Shown here in pieces: positions 30,610-32,834 of a stretch of DNA of 32,834 nucleotides (position 1 is its first letter; each line of letters begins with the position of its first letter). The notes beneath the pieces were generated by a model. It had not been told where the DNA came from, searched no databases, and was given only the letters and a program-made list of their open reading frames with translations. The position numbers and the translations under genes are program-made. Origin of the DNA: a virus; IMG/VR virus record IMGVR_UViG_3300028840_001438, positions 1 to 32,834 of that record. The stretch is one strand, 5' to 3'.

Positions 30610-31487
30610 TGAGCGAGCAGACCGAGTTGATTCATCCGACGACGGGCGAGGTCGTCGAGCAGCGACAGCAGAGCGACGACCCGTTGACGCGGTTCGTCGA
30701 GCACGTCGTCGCAGAACGCATGGGCGAGGTCGTCAGCGACGACGCGCTGCGACGGAAGTTTATCGAAGCCGCGACGCTCGCGGTCGCTGCGTCGCCGCAG
30801 TTGATGGACGCGAGCGCGAACAACCCGGAATCGTTCGCGGCGTCTATCGTCAAGGCTGTCTCGGTCGGGCTGTCGGTCGATCCGGCGATGGGCGAGGGCT
30901 ATCTTGTTCCAGTGTGGGACAAGCACCGGCGCGCGAACGTCATCGGCTTGTGGCTCGGATACAAGGGATTGCGCAAACTCGCGCTGCGCGACCCGGACAT
31001 CGTCTCGGTCTACGCTGACGTCGTCTATCACGGCGACCGCTTCGAGTGGCAGACCGGCACCGAGCACAGCATCATCCACCAGAGGAACATCGACGCGGAC
31101 GGACCGCCGCTCGACGAGGGCGACAAGTTGCCGTCGCACATTCGCGCGGCGTACGCAGTTGCAACGCTCGCGAACGGCGATCGAATCGTCCGCGTGCTCG
31201 CGCGCTGGGAGCTCGCAGACGCTCGCGAGCACGCGTTGACGACAGGAAAGAAGCGAAAGACGTTCGGGCCGTGGCACTCGCACGCGGAGGCGATGTGCAG
31301 CAAAACCGCGCTTCGTCGACTGCTGACGCGCGACGTTCCGCTGCGCGCAGACTTGTCGGAAGTGCTCGCACATGAGACGAGCGAGACGCCAAGCGGCGGC
31401 GCGCGTCGCGTCGCGCCGGTCGTCACACCGGAGGCGAGCGGCAACGATGACATCAGCGCCCGACTCGACGCGCAGCGCTCGCGATGA
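30609..31487 (+). CDS. recT: RecT-type single-strand annealing protein
   Basis: 292 residues. Typical RecT blocks are NPESFAASIVKAVSVGLSVD, then GEGYLVPVWDKHRRANVIGL, then WLGYKGLRKLALR, and near residue 220 FGPWHSHAEAMCSKTALRRL. It anneals the single strands made by the upstream exonuclease for phage recombination or replication-linked repair. The start overlaps the exonuclease stop by one base. The C-terminal 40 residues are low-complexity and probably disordered. Confidence 0.92.
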   Translation: MSEQTELIHPTTGEVVEQRQQSDDPLTRFVEHVVAERMGEVVSDDALRRKFIEAATLAVAASPQLMDASANNPESFAASIVKAVSVGLSVDPAMGEGYLVPVWDKHRRANVIGLWLGYKGLRKLALRDPDIVSVYADVVYHGDRFEWQTGTEHSIIHQRNIDADGPPLDEGDKLPSHIRAAYAVATLANGDRIVRVLARWELADAREHALTTGKKRKTFGPWHSHAEAMCSKTALRRLLTRDVPLRADLSEVLAHETSETPSGGARRVAPVVTPEASGNDDISARLDAQRSR

Positions 31488-31780
31488 CGTGGCGCAACAA
31501 CAACGACGAGACGTTCTACGTCGCCGGCCTGTTCGTCGCGACCGTTCACGGCTCGCGCGGCTGGAAAGTCGAGCTCGACGGAGAGCTCGTCAGCGATGAT
31601 AGCGACAGCGTCGCGCGCATCATCGTCGCGGAGGGCAACGACGGAGACGACGCGGCGACTGCGCTGCGCGCGCTGTCCGACATCGCACACGAGACGCTGC
31701 GCGCGCTTCCCGCGGAGTTTCGCGACGACGCGCACGCGGACGCGGAACAGAACGACCTACAGCTAGGGCTCGAGTTGTGA
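31484..31780 (+). CDS. Hypothetical acidic protein
   Basis: A 98-residue acidic protein with ATGA overlap to the RecT-type gene. The N-terminus is a small beta unit (FYVAGLFVATVHGSRGWKVE), followed by an Asp-rich loop and helices (ALRALSDIAHETLRALPAEF). It may be an accessory recombination or anti-host factor by location. Family not recognised. Confidence 0.55.
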   Translation: MTWRNNNDETFYVAGLFVATVHGSRGWKVELDGELVSDDSDSVARIIVAEGNDGDDAATALRALSDIAHETLRALPAEFRDDAHADAEQNDLQLGLEL

Positions 31781-32103
31781 CGTCGCGACGCGTCATACCG
31801 TACGCGGACAGCGCACCCGAGACGTTTAGCGTTCCAGCGCTCTGCGTTGAACTGGGATACGAGGTGGTCGGCTCAGACGACGCACACGCGTTCGTTACGC
31901 AGTGCGGACACGCAGTGCGCGACGCGTGGATCGCCCGACACGGCGTGCGTCCGCGGACGGAGTTAACGCGCAAGTCGAACGGCAAAGGCAAACATCATAA
32001 AGCGCGCTATCCGTGGACGTTCAGGTCGACAGCGATCGCGGTGATTCGTCGCGTCGCGGAGGACGCAGACGCAGCGCAGCGCGCCCAACTGTCTTTGTTT
32101 TAG
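31777..32103 (+). CDS. Hypothetical early protein
   Basis: A 108-residue protein with a GTG start overlapping the upstream stop (GTGA). The last part, KGKHHKARYPWTFRSTAIAV, followed by IRRV, faintly recalls the C-terminal segments of some phage DNA-binding early proteins, but I cannot place it in a family. Two cysteines and a histidine (ALCVEL, TQCGHA) are present. The composition is like its upstream neighbours and unlike the methyltransferase that follows. Confidence 0.5.
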   Translation: MTSRRVIPYADSAPETFSVPALCVELGYEVVGSDDAHAFVTQCGHAVRDAWIARHGVRPRTELTRKSNGKGKHHKARYPWTFRSTAIAVIRRVAEDADAAQRAQLSLF

Positions 32104-32131
32104 TCCGCGGGCGTCTGCGATGAGAGATGAG

Positions 32132-32834
32132 ATGAGCTTTAAGATCCTTCGCGGCGACTGCCTCGACGAGTTGGCGCGGTTGCCGGACGCGAGCGTGCAT
32201 GCGGTCGTGACGGACCCGCCCTATGGGCTGGGCAACACGTCGCCCGAGAACGTCGCGGCCTGCCTGCGTGCGTGGCTCGATGGCGAGCGGCACGACGCAA
32301 GCGGCGGCGGATTCATGGGCAGAGAGTGGGACGCGTGGGTGCCCGGTCCCGAGGTGTGGCGCGAATGCCTGCGCGTGCTCAAGCCGGGCGGGCATGTTCT
32401 GGCATTCGCCGGGACGCGCACGGTTGACCTGATGTCGATGGCGCTGCGGCTCGCCGGGTTCGAGGTGCGGGACATGCTCGCGTGGCACTATGGGTCGGGG
32501 TTTCCGAAGTCGCTGGACGTGTCGAAGGCTATCGACGCGGCGGCGGGCGCGGAGCGGGACGTGGTGGGGTCGAAACTGGGGCTCCCCGGCTACCACCTGA
32601 GCGGGCACAGCGGGGGCGAGGCGTTTTCTGCTGGCCTGTCGTCGAGCACACCCGAAACGCGCGCAAAGTCAGCGGAAATCACAGCACCCGCCACCGACGC
32701 CGCCCGCGAATGGTCCGGCTGGGGTACCGCGCTCAAACCCGCGTGGGAACCCATCATCCTCGCCCGCAGGCCGCTGGCGAGCACGGTCGCCGCGAACGTG
32801 TTGGAGCACGGCGCGGGGGCGCTGAATGTGGACG
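32132..32834 (+). CDS. DNA methyltransferase (N6-Ade/N4-Cyt), 3' truncated by window end
   Basis: An open frame of at least 234 codons runs off the right end. It starts MSFKILRGDCLDELARLP with the catalytic motif TDPPY (residues about 29-33) near the N-terminus. CLRVLKPGGHVLAFAGTRT and YGSGFPKSLDVSKAID follow, then WGTALKPAWEPIILARRPL near the end. This order (DPPY before the SAM-binding motif, which would lie beyond the window) is that of beta-class amino-methyltransferases common in phages. An ATG at 32120 is an alternative start. Codon use shifts markedly at about 32104 (more CTG, CCC, GGG), suggesting recent acquisition. Confidence 0.88.
   Translation, partial: MSFKILRGDCLDELARLPDASVHAVVTDPPYGLGNTSPENVAACLRAWLDGERHDASGGGFMGREWDAWVPGPEVWRECLRVLKPGGHVLAFAGTRTVDLMSMALRLAGFEVRDMLAWHYGSGFPKSLDVSKAIDAAAGAERDVVGSKLGLPGYHLSGHSGGEAFSAGLSSSTPETRAKSAEITAPATDAAREWSGWGTALKPAWEPIILARRPLASTVAANVLEHGAGALNVD

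Noticed and set aside
30354-31373. Leftward open frame of 339 codons
   Set aside because: Antisense to the exonuclease and RecT-type genes, both of which have clear family motifs.

Overview
The window is part of a genome of a tailed double-stranded DNA bacteriophage (or prophage) with a high-GC composition and no host gene in view. By eye the head module is Mu-like (DUF935-type portal, gpI-type protease with nested scaffold, gpF-type head morphogenesis protein). The tail module is that of a long-tailed, non-contractile (siphovirus) particle: tail tube, frameshifted G/GT chaperone, tape measure, tip proteins, and no sheath. The host cannot be named; the codon use fits a high-GC bacterium. No integrase, transposase, endolysin, tRNA or rRNA gene was found, so lifestyle is undecided.

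Layout. Two rightward genes open the window (18-1639: PP-loop PAPS-reductase-like protein and a HExxH peptidase-like protein). They converge, with abutting stop codons, on a very long leftward operon that runs from about 28583 down to 1640. Read in the direction of transcription, this operon holds: three small early genes ending in a replication initiator that carries iteron-like repeats; a DnaB-type helicase; several small genes including a RusA-type resolvase; a four-gene block of ParB, ABC-ATPase/GNAT fusion, PanD-like aspartate decarboxylase and CaiB/BaiF-like CoA-transferase; terminase small and large subunits; portal; protease/scaffold; decoration protein; major capsid protein; gpF-like protein; neck and tail-completion proteins; tail tube; G/GT chaperones; tape measure; and four tail-tip proteins. 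A second, rightward early operon starts at 28694 with an XRE-type regulator and continues through a zinc-ribbon protein, a YqaJ-type exonuclease, a RecT-type annealing protein and two unknowns to a DNA methyltransferase that runs off the right end.

Control. A 110-base divergent intergenic region (28584-28693) holds plausible promoters for both operons and a dyad-symmetric site inside the spacer of the rightward promoter, as expected for autoregulation by the XRE protein. Almost every junction in both operons is an ATGA, GTGA or TGATG stop/start overlap, so translation is probably coupled. There is no gene-free stretch longer than about 110 bases.

Most interesting part. At 21279-23960 a phage-borne aspartate alpha-decarboxylase with all catalytic residues, a short family III CoA-transferase with its catalytic aspartate, an ABC-ATPase fused to a GNAT acyltransferase, and a ParB-like protein are co-translated. 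The simplest reading is an acyl-CoA-dependent modification pathway, perhaps of phage DNA: Asp to beta-alanine, to beta-alanyl-CoA, to an acylated amine. That chemistry is inference. Other notable points are an iteron origin inside the initiator gene, a CCCAAAA frameshift site in the chaperone gene, and a nested scaffold start.
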